DNA of 64,000 bases from CAYNST01 sp964546435 (GCA_964546435.1 CAZJKJ010000003.1:1-64000), one strand, 5' to 3'. Positions 45,922 through 55,989 are shown, numbered from the stretch's first letter. The notes: generated from the sequence alone by a model not told the origin. A program made the numbers and translations.

Positions 45922-47121
45922 TTAAGTGGATAATCCAGTGTCCGTCAGGTCGACGATCTGCCAGGGAAGTCCATATTTGTTGAGATCTTCCATAAAGGGA
46001 TCGGGATCAAATTGCTCCATGTTCCAGACGCCACTTTTCATCCATTTCCCCTCAATCATCATCTTTGCACCAATCATCGCGGGAACTCCCGTGGTGTAAG
46101 AGATCGCCTGAGATTGGACTTCGCGGTAGCAGGCTTCGTGATCGCAAATATTATAGATGTAAACGATTTTTTCTTTGCCATCCTTGATCCCTTTGGCAAC
46201 GCATCCAATGCAGGTTCTTCCTTTGGTGAGGGGACCGAGGCTGGACGGGTCGGGCAGTACCGATTTCAGGAACTGCAACGGAATAACTTCGGTCCCGTTG
46301 TACATTACCGGATCAATTCGCGTCATGCCGACGTTTTCCAATACCTTGAGGTGCGTAAGATAGTTTTGTGAAAACGTCATCCAGAAGCGCGCACGCTTTA
46401 TCTCGGGGAAATGCCTGGCAAGGGATTCCAGTTCCTCGTGATACATCAGATATATGTCCTTCGGACCAATGCCTTCCGGAAAATCGAAGGAGTCTTTGAC
46501 GGATAACGGATCAGTTTCGACCCACTGCCCGTTATGCCAGTAGCGACCTTTGGCGGTAACTTCGCGGATATTGATTTCCGGATTGAAGTTGGTGGCAAAT
46601 GGCTGCCCGTGGTCGCCCGCGTTGCAGTCAATGATGTCAAGTTCATGAATTTCGTCGAGATAATGCTTTTTGATATAAGCGGTATACACATTGGTGACGC
46701 CGGGGTCGAAACCGCTCCCCAAGAGCGCCATCAATCCGGCCTTCTGAAATTTCTCCTGATAGGCCCATTGCCATTTGTATTCAAACTTGGCTTCATGCGG
46801 TGGTTCGTAGTTGGCAGTGTCCAGATAGTGCACACCGGCTTTCAGGCACGCATCCATAATGGACAGATCTTGATAAGGCAGCGCCACATTGATGACCAGT
46901 GAGGGCTTTTCTTTGATAAGCAGTTGGGCGAGTTCGTCGACATTATCCGCATCAATCTGGGCCGTGCGAATTGGACGGGTTAACTGTTCGGCAATGGCTT
47001 TGCATTTCGATTCGGTGCGGCTCGCCAGCACAATCTCGCTGAAAACCTCTGGAAGTTGCGCGCATTTGTGCGTAACAACGCCACCGACACCGCCAGCACC
47101 AATGATTAATACCTTGCTCAT
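45922..47121 (-). CDS. Carboxynorspermidine/carboxyspermidine dehydrogenase
   Basis: Saccharopine-dehydrogenase-like enzyme that reductively condenses aspartate semialdehyde with a diamine (putrescine or diaminopropane), using NADPH. The N-terminal Rossmann loop IIGAGGVGGVVTHKC is at residues about 5-20, with EIVLASRTESKC for cofactor specificity; DTANYEPPHE and the substrate-side GSGFDPGVTNVY follow. The start ATG at 47119-47121 (MSKVLIIGAGGVGG) was chosen over an open frame from 47166. 399 residues. Between speA (upstream) and nspC (downstream): the usual alternative spermidine cluster. Confidence 0.93.
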   Translation of the reverse strand: MSKVLIIGAGGVGGVVTHKCAQLPEVFSEIVLASRTESKCKAIAEQLTRPIRTAQIDADNVDELAQLLIKEKPSLVINVALPYQDLSIMDACLKAGVHYLDTANYEPPHEAKFEYKWQWAYQEKFQKAGLMALLGSGFDPGVTNVYTAYIKKHYLDEIHELDIIDCNAGDHGQPFATNFNPEINIREVTAKGRYWHNGQWVETDPLSVKDSFDFPEGIGPKDIYLMYHEELESLARHFPEIKRARFWMTFSQNYLTHLKVLENVGMTRIDPVMYNGTEVIPLQFLKSVLPDPSSLGPLTKGRTCIGCVAKGIKDGKEKIVYIYNICDHEACYREVQSQAISYTTGVPAMIGAKMMIEGKWMKSGVWNMEQFDPDPFMEDLNKYGLPWQIVDLTDTGLST

Positions 47122-47211
47122 GACTCGGGTCTCCAGGTCAATCAAATGGGGTGACTCCGGTGGCAACGCAATGCCCCACCGGAGACGAGAGATGGATTAC
47201 AGGGTGGTCAG

Positions 47212-49125
47212 CTATTTTTCATAGTAGGTATAGCCGCGCATGCTGGCCGAGAACGCATTCATTATGTTTTGACGCTCTGCAGCAGTAATGCGACCTTCCT
47301 TTACCGCCTGTTCTGCCGTACGCCGGAATTTGTCCTGCATGGCTTGCGGGTTGTACTCAACATAACTGAGCACATCAGCGATGCTGTCACCTTCAATTTC
47401 ATGAATGAACTCGCAGTGCCCGTCTTCTGCAATACGCACGCTGACAACATTGGTATCGCCGAACAGGTTATGGAGGTCACCGAGCGTTTCCTGATAGGCG
47501 CCGACCAGGAATGTACCAATGTAATATTCGTCGTTATTGAGCGGATGCAGTGGCAGCGTGCGGCGGGTGTTATGCATATCCGCAAAACGATCTATCTTGC
47601 CGTCACAGTCGCAGGTTATGTCGGCGATGATCGCCCGTCGTACCGGATTCTCTTCGAGACGATGAATCGGCATTATCGGGAAAATCTGATCGATTGCCCA
47701 GATGTCCGGAAGGGATTGAAATACACTGAAATTGCAGTAATAGATGTCGGACAGCTGCTCCTTGAGCTTTGTAAGTTCTTTCAGGTCGCGGGGTGCATCT
47801 TCGGCCAGCGCCAGAATGTGATGCATAACCTTGAGGAAAAGATTTTCCGCAAGTGAACGCGAACGCAGATTGACCTGCCCACGCTTGAACAGCTCTCTTA
47901 TTTCGTCGCGGTAAAACAGGGCGTCGTTATAGCACTCCTGCAAATTGCGTACGTTGGCGGTATTGATCAGATCGCTGAGATTGCGGATCATCTGATGCTC
48001 ATTGTCGCCGATGCGATCCGGCAGAACACCCGGTTCGAAAGTGGCGACATCCAGTACATTGAATATCAATACCGATGAATAGGCGACAGTCGCACGCCCC
48101 GACTCGGTAATAATCGTCGGGTGTATAATGCCGTGGGGATCAAGGGTGGTCATTACCACATCCACAATATCCGCACAGTACTCATCCAGCGTATAGTTTT
48201 TTGAGTGGACATAATTGGTTTTCGACCCGTCGTAGTCTACGGCCAGACCGCCTCCGAGATCGAGAAAGCCCATCTGCGCGCCTTCCCGCACAAGATCGAG
48301 GTAAACCTGGCAGGCCTCCAGCACGCCGGAGCGGATGTCCCGGATGTTGGGTATTTGAGAGCCGAGGTGATAATGCAGCAATTGCAGGCAGTCGAGCATG
48401 TTTTCGGCCTTCAATGCATCCACCATGCTGATGACCTGCGCGATTGACAGGCCAAAGATGCTGCGATCACCGCTGGTTGCGTTCCAGTGGCCGCCCACCA
48501 TGGACGCGAGCTTGACGCGGATTCCAATCAACGGGCGGATATTCAGGGCGCGGCTTCTTTCGAGGATTATCGGCAGTTCGGTAGGTGTTTCGATAACGAA
48601 GAAGACGTTGTAACCCATCTTGCAGGCCTGCAGTCCCAGATCGATAAACTCTCCGTCCTTGTAGCCATTGCAGACGATACAGGCTTCCCGGGATTCGAGG
48701 TTTGCCAGCGCAATGATCAGTTCCGGCTTGGACCCAGCTTCAAGACCGTGGCCAAATTTGGCGCCGACCTGGGCGATTTCTTCAATCACATGGCTCTGCT
48801 GGTTAACTTTTACCGGAAAAACGCCGCGGTATTGGCCGCGATAGCCGCTGGCGCGAATCGCGTTGTTGAAGGCATTGTTCAAACGGTTGATCTGTTGCGC
48901 GAGGAGATTTTCAAACCTCACCAGCACGGGCATGTCCATGCCGCGATCTTTGATGTTCTGAACAATCTCAAAGAGCGATGCCTGAAGAGGTCCGTCAGGC
49001 GTATCTACGGATACACAGACTTCCCCTTTGGCGGATACGGTAAAATAATCGGCGCCCCAGTCGTTGATTCCGTAGAGTTCAGCGGAATGGGAAACGGTCC
49101 AGGCGTGTCGGGCAATATTGGTCAA
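47212..49125 (-). CDS. speA: Biosynthetic arginine decarboxylase
   Basis: PLP fold III enzyme that makes agmatine from arginine, the first step to putrescine. The PLP lysine lies in GVFPVKVNQQ (Lys106). Other marks are GLEAGSKPEL, HYHLGSQI and GGGLAVDYDG. 637 residues, near the usual length (about 630-660). The next steps to putrescine (agmatine deiminase/ureohydrolase) are not in the window. First gene of the polyamine cluster; 90 bp before the dehydrogenase. Confidence 0.95.
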   Translation of the reverse strand: MTNIARHAWTVSHSAELYGINDWGADYFTVSAKGEVCVSVDTPDGPLQASLFEIVQNIKDRGMDMPVLVRFENLLAQQINRLNNAFNNAIRASGYRGQYRGVFPVKVNQQSHVIEEIAQVGAKFGHGLEAGSKPELIIALANLESREACIVCNGYKDGEFIDLGLQACKMGYNVFFVIETPTELPIILERSRALNIRPLIGIRVKLASMVGGHWNATSGDRSIFGLSIAQVISMVDALKAENMLDCLQLLHYHLGSQIPNIRDIRSGVLEACQVYLDLVREGAQMGFLDLGGGLAVDYDGSKTNYVHSKNYTLDEYCADIVDVVMTTLDPHGIIHPTIITESGRATVAYSSVLIFNVLDVATFEPGVLPDRIGDNEHQMIRNLSDLINTANVRNLQECYNDALFYRDEIRELFKRGQVNLRSRSLAENLFLKVMHHILALAEDAPRDLKELTKLKEQLSDIYYCNFSVFQSLPDIWAIDQIFPIMPIHRLEENPVRRAIIADITCDCDGKIDRFADMHNTRRTLPLHPLNNDEYYIGTFLVGAYQETLGDLHNLFGDTNVVSVRIAEDGHCEFIHEIEGDSIADVLSYVEYNPQAMQDKFRRTAEQAVKEGRITAAERQNIMNAFSASMRGYTYYEK

Positions 49126-49469
49126 GGTGGCGGGCCCTCGTCGAATCGGGGAGTGATGTGAGATAGCTTCGGAATCAGCCGTGGAAAACAGACCATACCG
49201 GTGGGAATCCCACTCGGTCAGTCAGGCAGCGAAGCTGCTCCATTCGCGCGTGCTTACAGCCGGTCAGCGACAGTAAAAAAGCGCGAACTATGGCAGATTA
49301 GCGTCCGGTTTTCCAGAGGTTGTTGGCCGGTTCCGAACCAGTATGCGTCGAGACATCCGGAAGTGGTCGGCAATAGATCAAGGTGGCCCTTTGGCACCGA
49401 ACTTTCAGCGGGAGAGGTGACTACAGGTGAAGCGCCCGGTCGGGCGCTTCGTTCGGTGACCAGTACAGG
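49126..49469. other. Gap between hpf/raiA and speA
   Basis: No gene found. The region holds a 9-bp perfect inverted repeat at 49429-49450 and presumably the speA promoter. Confidence 0.5.
49429..49450 (-). terminator. Hairpin after the ribosome hibernation gene
   Basis: GAAGCGCCC (49429-49437) and GGGCGCTTC (49442-49450) form a perfect 9-bp stem, 4-nt loop, 20 bp past the hpf/raiA stop. No T-run follows on the minus strand, so it may be a weak or Rho-assisted terminator. Confidence 0.5.
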
Positions 49470-49808
49470 TCAATGGGAGGTTGGATCTGGTGTGGCTCTA
49501 TGGTTGCGCTTGCGTGACGATGTCTCCTTGATCTTTCGTTCAACGACATCGAAAGCGTCGCGCAGTGCCACGTAGGCGTCGGTATCGTCTCGACTGACTA
49601 CCACCGGGGTGCCCTTATGCAAAAGTTCGACAGAAGCTCGGAACATCTTGCCCTTCTGTTTGTGATTATGAGGGCTGTCGAGTACCACGCGGGTGTGGGT
49701 AATCGAATCGGAATAACGAGTCAGCTTCTCAAGCTTCTTGTAAATTTTTGCAGATAAGGTGGGGGAGTGTTGAATGTCCCGGAAGACGATATCAGTGCTA
49801 TACATCAT
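49470..49808 (-). CDS. Ribosome hibernation promoting factor (HPF/RaiA family)
   Basis: 112-residue protein that binds the 30S decoding centre and inactivates ribosomes in stress or stationary phase. The start MMYSTDIVFRDIQHSPTLSAKIYKKLEKLTRY gives the beta-alpha fold; VVLDSPHNHKQKGKMFRASVELLHKGTPVVVSRDDTDAYVALRDAFDVVERKI is the conserved body. I chose ATG at 49806-49808, after GGAGG; the ORF reaching 50186 is far longer and lacks family similarity upstream. Which of the two E. coli paralogues is closer cannot be decided by eye. Confidence 0.88.
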   Translation of the reverse strand: MMYSTDIVFRDIQHSPTLSAKIYKKLEKLTRYSDSITHTRVVLDSPHNHKQKGKMFRASVELLHKGTPVVVSRDDTDAYVALRDAFDVVERKIKETSSRKRNHRATPDPTSH

Positions 49809-49968
49809 AGGCAGCCTCCATTTAAAGCTGGATAACCGTTGGGAGGAAAAACTGGTAGGCCTACGCTTATATAATGACACCGGGAAATAAGATTGCAAGG
49901 GCCTTGCAACAAATTCTCTGGTCGACGGACCCGATTCCGTGAAGAAGCGGCGAAGGTGCCGCATTTTG

Positions 49969-50958
49969 TCAGTCAACCGTGAACAGCTTGGCGCGGACAG
50001 TGGTGCGATATTGGCTCGGGGTCGTTCCGTAATGCTTTTTGAACAGGCTCGTGAAGTGGGCCAAATCCTGGTACCCCGATCGATATGCCGCTTCCGCAAT
50101 TGAAATGTTCGTCGTCTGCAGGAGTTCTCCGGCTGCCCGTAAGCGGATCTGCTGGAGATACTGTAGAGGTGTCTGGTTGGTGGCAATTTTGAAGCGGCGA
50201 TTGAACGTGCGCAAACTCATCCCGGTCCTTCTGGCAATATCCTGCACGGTTTCAGCCTGATGGTAATTGGCGCGCATCCAGGATTGGGCACCGGCGATCG
50301 CTTCATCAGGATGAGGATTCATTTGCTGGTCGCTGTGGAGCGACATCGAAAATGCATGCCTCACCTCGTGAAAAAAGTGGCGTTCCACAATATTGGCAGT
50401 AACGGGACTAAAGATTTTCTGAATGAAGAAAACGGTCAGGTCGGCCAGCGCATTGACGCTCCCCGTGCAGAAGAGTCGGTCGGAATGGGTGATGAAGTGT
50501 TGCCTTTTCAGGTTCACCAGGGGATACCGCTGCGCGAATTCATCGAAATAGAACCAGTGAGTCGTTGCAGGGCGGTGGTCGAGCAAGCCTGCTTCGGCCA
50601 TGAAACAACATCCGGTGCCAACCCCCGCGATGGTCCCTCCGGCGGCGTGACGTTGTTGAAGCCAGGGAATCAGGGAGCGATGCCGGCGCAGCACGGCATC
50701 CGGGTCGCGCCACAAGGCGGGCAGATACGTAATCTCCGCGGTGTCCAAGTCGAAAATCGACACATCGGGGGTCAGGACCAGGCCGGACTGGGTGCGCACC
50801 GGTTGGCCATCCAGCGAGGCGAGCAGCAATTCAATGGGTCGATTACGCCCGCGTGTGGAGACCATGTCGATACTTTCTGCGGCTCTGAATTGTTCCATGG
50901 GGAGCGCCGCGCTCGTCGCGAGCATGGTGTCGCACAGAAAGAAAACCAGTCTTGTCAT
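49969..50958 (-). CDS. GlxA-type AraC family regulator
   Basis: Transcription regulator of 329 residues. The N-terminal DJ-1/PfpI-like domain (about 1-195) has GTGCCFMAEAGLL with the pocket Cys. The AraC HTH is at about 215-329 (VQDIARRTGMSLRTFNRRFKIATNQTPLQYLQQIRLRAAGELL, then the second helix-turn-helix). Such regulators often act on amine or amino acid catabolism; the target is unknown. Divergent from the fabY-type gene at 51067, so it may control that gene or itself. Confidence 0.88.
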   Translation of the reverse strand: MTRLVFFLCDTMLATSAALPMEQFRAAESIDMVSTRGRNRPIELLLASLDGQPVRTQSGLVLTPDVSIFDLDTAEITYLPALWRDPDAVLRRHRSLIPWLQQRHAAGGTIAGVGTGCCFMAEAGLLDHRPATTHWFYFDEFAQRYPLVNLKRQHFITHSDRLFCTGSVNALADLTVFFIQKIFSPVTANIVERHFFHEVRHAFSMSLHSDQQMNPHPDEAIAGAQSWMRANYHQAETVQDIARRTGMSLRTFNRRFKIATNQTPLQYLQQIRLRAAGELLQTTNISIAEAAYRSGYQDLAHFTSLFKKHYGTTPSQYRTTVRAKLFTVD

Positions 50959-51066
50959 ATGAGCGGCCAGAATGCAGTGGTTTGCTGGCCAGTATCACCT
51001 TACATCCGAGACTATTCAACAATACACTAGTTCATCTTGATGACTTAAATAAGGCAGCGGATTCAG

Positions 51067-52974
51067 GTGAGCACAGCAAAGAGACTCCCACTCATCGTGG
51101 GCTACGGTGGATTTAACGCAGCGGGTCGAAGTTCTGGTGACTTGGGTTACCGGCGGATGATCTATGAAAGTCTTTCAGGCACCCAGCAGCGCGCGGTCAT
51201 CGCGGATCTGTGGAACATGATGAGCGGCGCGGGTTTGACAGACGATAAGGTGTCGCAGCCTGCACGGACCGCTGGCAATGACTGGGACGAAATTTCCAGT
51301 CGGGTGCTCAATGGCACGCTGGTGCGCAAGATAGAGTCCAGTCTCTTTGCAGTGGATCGGATAGCTACTGGCCGCCCGACTATCGCTCAAGCCACAGAAG
51401 CAGCTCCCTTGACGATCACCTTGTCGGCGCGCGACCTTCCCGATCCTTTGCCGTTCGGCTGGACATTGAGGGAGCTGATCTCAGGCAAAGCGACTGTCGA
51501 AATCTGGAAATCGCAGGAAATCACCATCCCGCTGATGCAGTCATTGGCCGTTCAGGCGGCGGGTCAGTTGCCGGCCGGGTTTGATCCAGGTGCTTACTAT
51601 CGCTCGACTCACCATCCCCGGGGGCTTCAGTTGGCGATAATGGCGGCATCAGACGCCATGCATTCGACGGGCCTTCGCTGGAAAGATCTGATGGATTTGA
51701 TCCGTCCGGACGAGGTTGGCGTCTATAGCAGTAGTGTAATGAGCCAGCTGGATCAGACCGGTTTCGGCGGCATGATGTCCGCACGGGCCAAAGGTCAACG
51801 CACGACGTCCAAGCAGCTTGCACTCGGGCTCAACACAATGCCGGCGGACTTTGTTAATGCCTACGTTCTGGGAAGTGTTGGTGCAACCGGAGGCATGACC
51901 GGGGCCTGCGCTACATTTTTGTACAATCTCCGGGCTGCGGTAGAAGACATTCAGGCCGGGCGACGGCGTGTCGTCCTCGTCGGTTCTGCCGAGGCGCCCA
52001 TCCTTCCTGAAATCATTGATGGCTACGCGGCGATGAGCGCTCTGGCGACTGATGATGATTTGCGCAAACTCGATGGCCGTCAGGAGATAGATTACCGGCG
52101 CGCAAGTCGACCGTTTGGTTATAACTGTGGCTTCACGCTTGCGGAATCCGGTCAGTATGTCGTGTTGATGGACGACGAACTGGCTCTCGTAACGGGTGCA
52201 TCGATATACGGCGCAGTGCCGGCGGTGTATGTCAACGCAGACGGGTTCAAAAAATCCATATCTGCCCCCGGACCAGGAAATTACATTACGATGGCCAAGG
52301 CCGTTGCTCTGGCCCGCAATCTGGTGGGAAGTGAGGTGGTGCAGCATGCCAGTTTTGTACAGGCGCACGGTTCCAGCACTCCCCAGAATCGGGTGACCGA
52401 GTCGCGCATATTCAATACCGTTGCGGAAGCGTTCGGGATAGATGGCTGGCCCATAGCCGCCGTGAAATCTTATCTCGGGCATTCCCTGGGGCCGGCAAGC
52501 GGCGATCAGCTTGTAGCGAGCCTGGGCGTGTTCAAGCACGGCATTCTGCCCGGCATCAAGACGATTGACGCAGTGGCGGATGATGTGAAAAGAGATCGTT
52601 TGCAAATGAGTGTCAAGGATCTCGAGATTGGTACGGATGCAGCACAGGTGGCATTCCTGAACTCAAAAGGTTTTGGCGGCAACAATGCAACCGCGCCCAT
52701 TCTGTCTCCTTCGTTAGTGGCGACAGCTTTGCAGAAGCGTCATGGCGCCGCAGCGTGGAGGCAATACCTGACGCGGCAGGAAACAGTTACTGAAACGGCG
52801 AGACAGTATCAGGAGGATGCGTCGCAAGGTCGGCTGGCGGCAGAATACCGGTTCGGAGAAGAAATGATCGACGAGGATTCGCTTTCGATTACCAAAGAGG
52901 TCATTTCCGTTCCTGGTTTTTCCAATGATATTCCTCTGACCGGGAATGAAGGTTTCGAAGAATTTTTCGGGTGA
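51067..52974 (+). CDS. fabY: Ketoacyl synthase, FabY-type
   Basis: Beta-ketoacyl synthase that condenses acetyl-CoA with malonyl-ACP to start fatty-acid synthesis in Pseudomonas aeruginosa (FabY); this 635-residue protein has the same length and layout. The thiolase-fold core shows the active Cys in TGACATFLYN (Cys281), HGSSTPQNRVTE (His434) and HSLGPASGDQ (His472). An N-terminal extension of about 200 residues before the core is typical of FabY (PRGLQLAIMAASDA). GTG at 51067 is the start, with no upstream ATG. No ACP or fabH gene is near. Confidence 0.88.
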   Translation: MSTAKRLPLIVGYGGFNAAGRSSGDLGYRRMIYESLSGTQQRAVIADLWNMMSGAGLTDDKVSQPARTAGNDWDEISSRVLNGTLVRKIESSLFAVDRIATGRPTIAQATEAAPLTITLSARDLPDPLPFGWTLRELISGKATVEIWKSQEITIPLMQSLAVQAAGQLPAGFDPGAYYRSTHHPRGLQLAIMAASDAMHSTGLRWKDLMDLIRPDEVGVYSSSVMSQLDQTGFGGMMSARAKGQRTTSKQLALGLNTMPADFVNAYVLGSVGATGGMTGACATFLYNLRAAVEDIQAGRRRVVLVGSAEAPILPEIIDGYAAMSALATDDDLRKLDGRQEIDYRRASRPFGYNCGFTLAESGQYVVLMDDELALVTGASIYGAVPAVYVNADGFKKSISAPGPGNYITMAKAVALARNLVGSEVVQHASFVQAHGSSTPQNRVTESRIFNTVAEAFGIDGWPIAAVKSYLGHSLGPASGDQLVASLGVFKHGILPGIKTIDAVADDVKRDRLQMSVKDLEIGTDAAQVAFLNSKGFGGNNATAPILSPSLVATALQKRHGAAAWRQYLTRQETVTETARQYQEDASQGRLAAEYRFGEEMIDEDSLSITKEVISVPGFSNDIPLTGNEGFEEFFG

Positions 52975-53109
52975 ATTTCTGTCTTCAGGTTGCAGCCTGG
53001 AGGCCCGTTGTGATTGCATCAATCGAAGCGTGAGGCCACCAGGCCGGATCAACCGTAAATAGTGGCGCGTTCAGGTGTTCAGAAGGATTGCGGGCCATGA
53101 GGTCAATGC

Positions 53110-53703
53110 ATGCAAAACAATGAGGAGCCGGACCTGGTTCTACAGCAGGCAGCAGAGCCCTTTGCAGTAGGCCGCCGTCTGCAATCCGTCCGTAAAAGTC
53201 GTGGGCTGTCTCAGCGTGAGCTGGCACGCCGCGCTGATATGACCAATGGCAGTCTCTCGCTGATCGAGCAGGGCAAGGTAAGTCCATCACTTCAGTCACT
53301 TGAAAAAATTGTCCGAGCAATTCCCATGACATTGCTTGAGTTTTTCTATGAACAGGGAGGAGTGGAGGCGCCAGTCGTCAGGGAAGGTGATTGCAGGATT
53401 ATTTCCGGGACAGGTTACGAGGTGCGAGTCAATACGTTTAACCGGGTCGGGGTGGGTGCGTCCTGCGTACTGGAGCAATCCGTGGATGCCGGTGTCGCCT
53501 GCGAGATGGATTGGTATGATGGCACCGGGCGGGTGCTGGGCATTGTCAGCGAAGGGATCTGCGATCTGGAACTTGGAGGGATGCGCTATAGTCTATCGGT
53601 CGGTGACCGTTTCCATTTCGGAGTTGAACAACGTCCTCGGTTTGTCAATGTCAGCTCGATGCGAGCCAGGGCAATTATGGTCGTTACGCCATTCGAGAGT
53701 TGA
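53110..53703 (+). CDS. XRE-family regulator with cupin domain
   Basis: DNA-binding regulator of 197 residues. The HTH (RLQSVRKSRGLSQRELARRADMTNGSLSLIEQGKVSPSLQSLEKIVRAIPM) lies at about 22-72, the cupin at about 95-197 with a small-ligand barrel. The PuuR-like architecture often responds to metabolites. It stands 82 bp before fadB, so a role in fatty-acid or amino-acid catabolism is plausible, but not shown. Confidence 0.88.
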   Translation: MQNNEEPDLVLQQAAEPFAVGRRLQSVRKSRGLSQRELARRADMTNGSLSLIEQGKVSPSLQSLEKIVRAIPMTLLEFFYEQGGVEAPVVREGDCRIISGTGYEVRVNTFNRVGVGASCVLEQSVDAGVACEMDWYDGTGRVLGIVSEGICDLELGGMRYSLSVGDRFHFGVEQRPRFVNVSSMRARAIMVVTPFES

Positions 53704-53784
53704 CGGTGCAATAGAATTTTAACAACAGGACAGAAGTGCTGCCCCGATTTGCGGCAGACCCACTGAGTTTCAAGCGAGGGCGCG

Positions 53785-55938
53785 ATGATCTTTAAAGGCA
53801 AGGCAATCAAACTTGTTGAATTGGATACGGGTGTACTGCAACTGGAATTTGACCTGCAGGATGAATCAGTAAACAAATTCAATACTGAAACATCCGGGGA
53901 GCTGGCGGAGGTTGTCGGAACCCTGGAAAGCCGCGCAGGCATCGAGGGTCTGCTGATTGTCAGTAACAAAGACTCGTTTATCGTGGGTGCAGACGTCATG
54001 GAGTTCGGTCCGATTTTCCAGTCGGGCAGAGGTGCCATTGCCCGGCATGTGGGCGCCACAGCGCAATTATTCAATAGAATTGAAGAACTGCCTTTCCCCA
54101 CGGTCGTGGCAATCAATGGTTTTGCATTGGGGGGAGGGTTTGAAATATGCCTTGCATGTGACTTCAGGATCATGGCAACGACGGCCAGGGTAGGGCTTCC
54201 TGAGGTCAAGCTGGGGATCCTTCCAGGCTGGGGGGGGACCGTAAGATTGCCGCGAATTACCGGTGTCGATACAGCACTTGAATGGATGGCGACGGGGCAG
54301 GAGCAAGGTGCTCAGGCCGCGTTGAAGTCAGGAGCGGTAGATGGAATTGCCGACCCCGCCAACCTTCGTACTGCTGCCGAAATGATGCTCAGGCAGGCAA
54401 TTTCAGGAAAGCTCGACTATCGGACGCGCCGGGAGCAGAAGCGCAGTGCGTTGCGACATAACAAAACGGAGTCGTTACTGACTTTCGAAAGCGCCAAGAT
54501 GCTGGTAGCCGCCAAGGCCGGCAAGCATTATCCCGCCCCTGTCACCATTGTCGAAACCGTGCAGAAAGCCGCCCGGTTAACGAGAGACGCGGCTCAAAAA
54601 ATCGAACTGGAAGCATTTGTCACTCTGACCCAGTTGAGTGCCACGAGAGCCTTGGTGGGTCTTTTCGTCAATGATCAGCTGATCACCAAGAAAGCCAAGC
54701 GGATGCAGGCAACGGTCAGCCAGCCCGTGGGGCGAGCTGCAGTCATCGGTGCGGGTGTCATGGGTGGCGGAATTGCCTATCAGTCGGCCTCCAAAGGAAT
54801 ACCGGTGGTCATGAAGGACATCGCGCAGGCAGGACTGGATGCGGGTATGTCCGAAGCCGGCAAACTGGTGGGCAAACAGGTTGAGCGGGGCAAGATAGCG
54901 CCTGCCGAGGCCGTGGCGGTACTTGCGCGCATAGCGCCCACACTCAATTATGAACAGGTGGCCTCTGCTGACCTGGTTGTAGAGGCAGTCGTCGAGCATC
55001 CACAGATTAAAATCAAGGTTCTGGGAGAAGTTGAGCAAAATTTGGCAGACGGTGCCGTGCTCTGCTCGAACACCTCGACGATCTCTATCAGCCTGTTGGC
55101 GCGAGGGCTGAAGAGACCTCAAAATTTTTGCGGGATGCACTTTTTCAATCCGGTACACAAGATGCCGCTTGTTGAAGTGATACGGGGTGAGCAGACGTCT
55201 GATGAGACGATAGCCAGAACCGTGGCTTACGCGTCCGCCCTGGGCAAAAAGGTGGTGGTGGTGAATGACTGCCCGGGATTTCTTGTCAACCGCGTACTTT
55301 TTCCTTATTTTTCAGCGTTCTCTTTGCTATTGCACGAAGGCGCAGATTTCCAGAAAATCGACCGTGTCATGGAGGGGTTTGGCTGGCCCATGGGGCCCGC
55401 GGAGTTGCTGGACGTGGTCGGGATGGATGTTGCCGTGCACGCCGACAAGGTCATGGCTGAAGGTTTCCCGGATCGGATGCAGCATACCTACAAGTCAGCC
55501 ATGGAAGTCCTTTACGAAGCCAAGCGATTGGGTCAGAAGACCGGGCACGGCTTTTACGATTACGAATTGGATAAAAAAGGCCGGCCTGCAAAGACCGTAT
55601 CGCCGGAGGCGCAGGAGTTGGTGAACGCTGCTACGGGCTCCAGGAAGTCATTCACTGACGACGATATTGTTGCCCGCATGATGATCCCCATGGCCATAGA
55701 AGTGGCCAGATGTCTTGAAGAGCGCATCGTGGAGACTCCGAGTGAGGCAGATATGGCTCTGATCTACGGATTGGGGTTTCCGCCATTTCGGGGCGGTGTG
55801 TGTCGATGGATTGACGACATGGGCGCAGCGGCGTTTGTAGCCATGGCTCGCTACTACGAATCGACGGGACCTTTATATACAGTGACGGAAAGTCTCCGGC
55901 GAATGGCGCTGGAAGGCAAAAGATTTTATCCCGTTTAA
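53785..55938 (+). CDS. fadB: Fatty-acid oxidation complex alpha subunit
   Basis: Bifunctional enoyl-CoA hydratase and 3-hydroxyacyl-CoA dehydrogenase, 717 residues, E. coli FadB type. The N-terminal crotonase domain (about 1-190) shows VGADVMEFG and GFALGGGFEICLACDFRI, with LPEVKLGILPGWGGTVRL carrying the second catalytic Glu. The NAD domain starts at VGRAAVIGAGVMGGGIAYQSA (about 312-332); CNTSTISI and GMHFFNPVHKMPLVEV supply the dehydrogenase His; two HAD C-domain copies end the protein. 51 bp before fadA. Confidence 0.95.
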   Translation: MIFKGKAIKLVELDTGVLQLEFDLQDESVNKFNTETSGELAEVVGTLESRAGIEGLLIVSNKDSFIVGADVMEFGPIFQSGRGAIARHVGATAQLFNRIEELPFPTVVAINGFALGGGFEICLACDFRIMATTARVGLPEVKLGILPGWGGTVRLPRITGVDTALEWMATGQEQGAQAALKSGAVDGIADPANLRTAAEMMLRQAISGKLDYRTRREQKRSALRHNKTESLLTFESAKMLVAAKAGKHYPAPVTIVETVQKAARLTRDAAQKIELEAFVTLTQLSATRALVGLFVNDQLITKKAKRMQATVSQPVGRAAVIGAGVMGGGIAYQSASKGIPVVMKDIAQAGLDAGMSEAGKLVGKQVERGKIAPAEAVAVLARIAPTLNYEQVASADLVVEAVVEHPQIKIKVLGEVEQNLADGAVLCSNTSTISISLLARGLKRPQNFCGMHFFNPVHKMPLVEVIRGEQTSDETIARTVAYASALGKKVVVVNDCPGFLVNRVLFPYFSAFSLLLHEGADFQKIDRVMEGFGWPMGPAELLDVVGMDVAVHADKVMAEGFPDRMQHTYKSAMEVLYEAKRLGQKTGHGFYDYELDKKGRPAKTVSPEAQELVNAATGSRKSFTDDDIVARMMIPMAIEVARCLEERIVETPSEADMALIYGLGFPPFRGGVCRWIDDMGAAAFVAMARYYESTGPLYTVTESLRRMALEGKRFYPV

Positions 55939-55989
55939 CGGCATATCGGCGCCAATTCGGAAATTGCTACGCGCAAGAGGAGATTCATC

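Noticed and set aside
50260..51030. Plus-strand 256-residue frame opposite the GlxA-type regulator
   Set aside because: Antisense shadow of a clear AraC-family gene; the translation has no motif.
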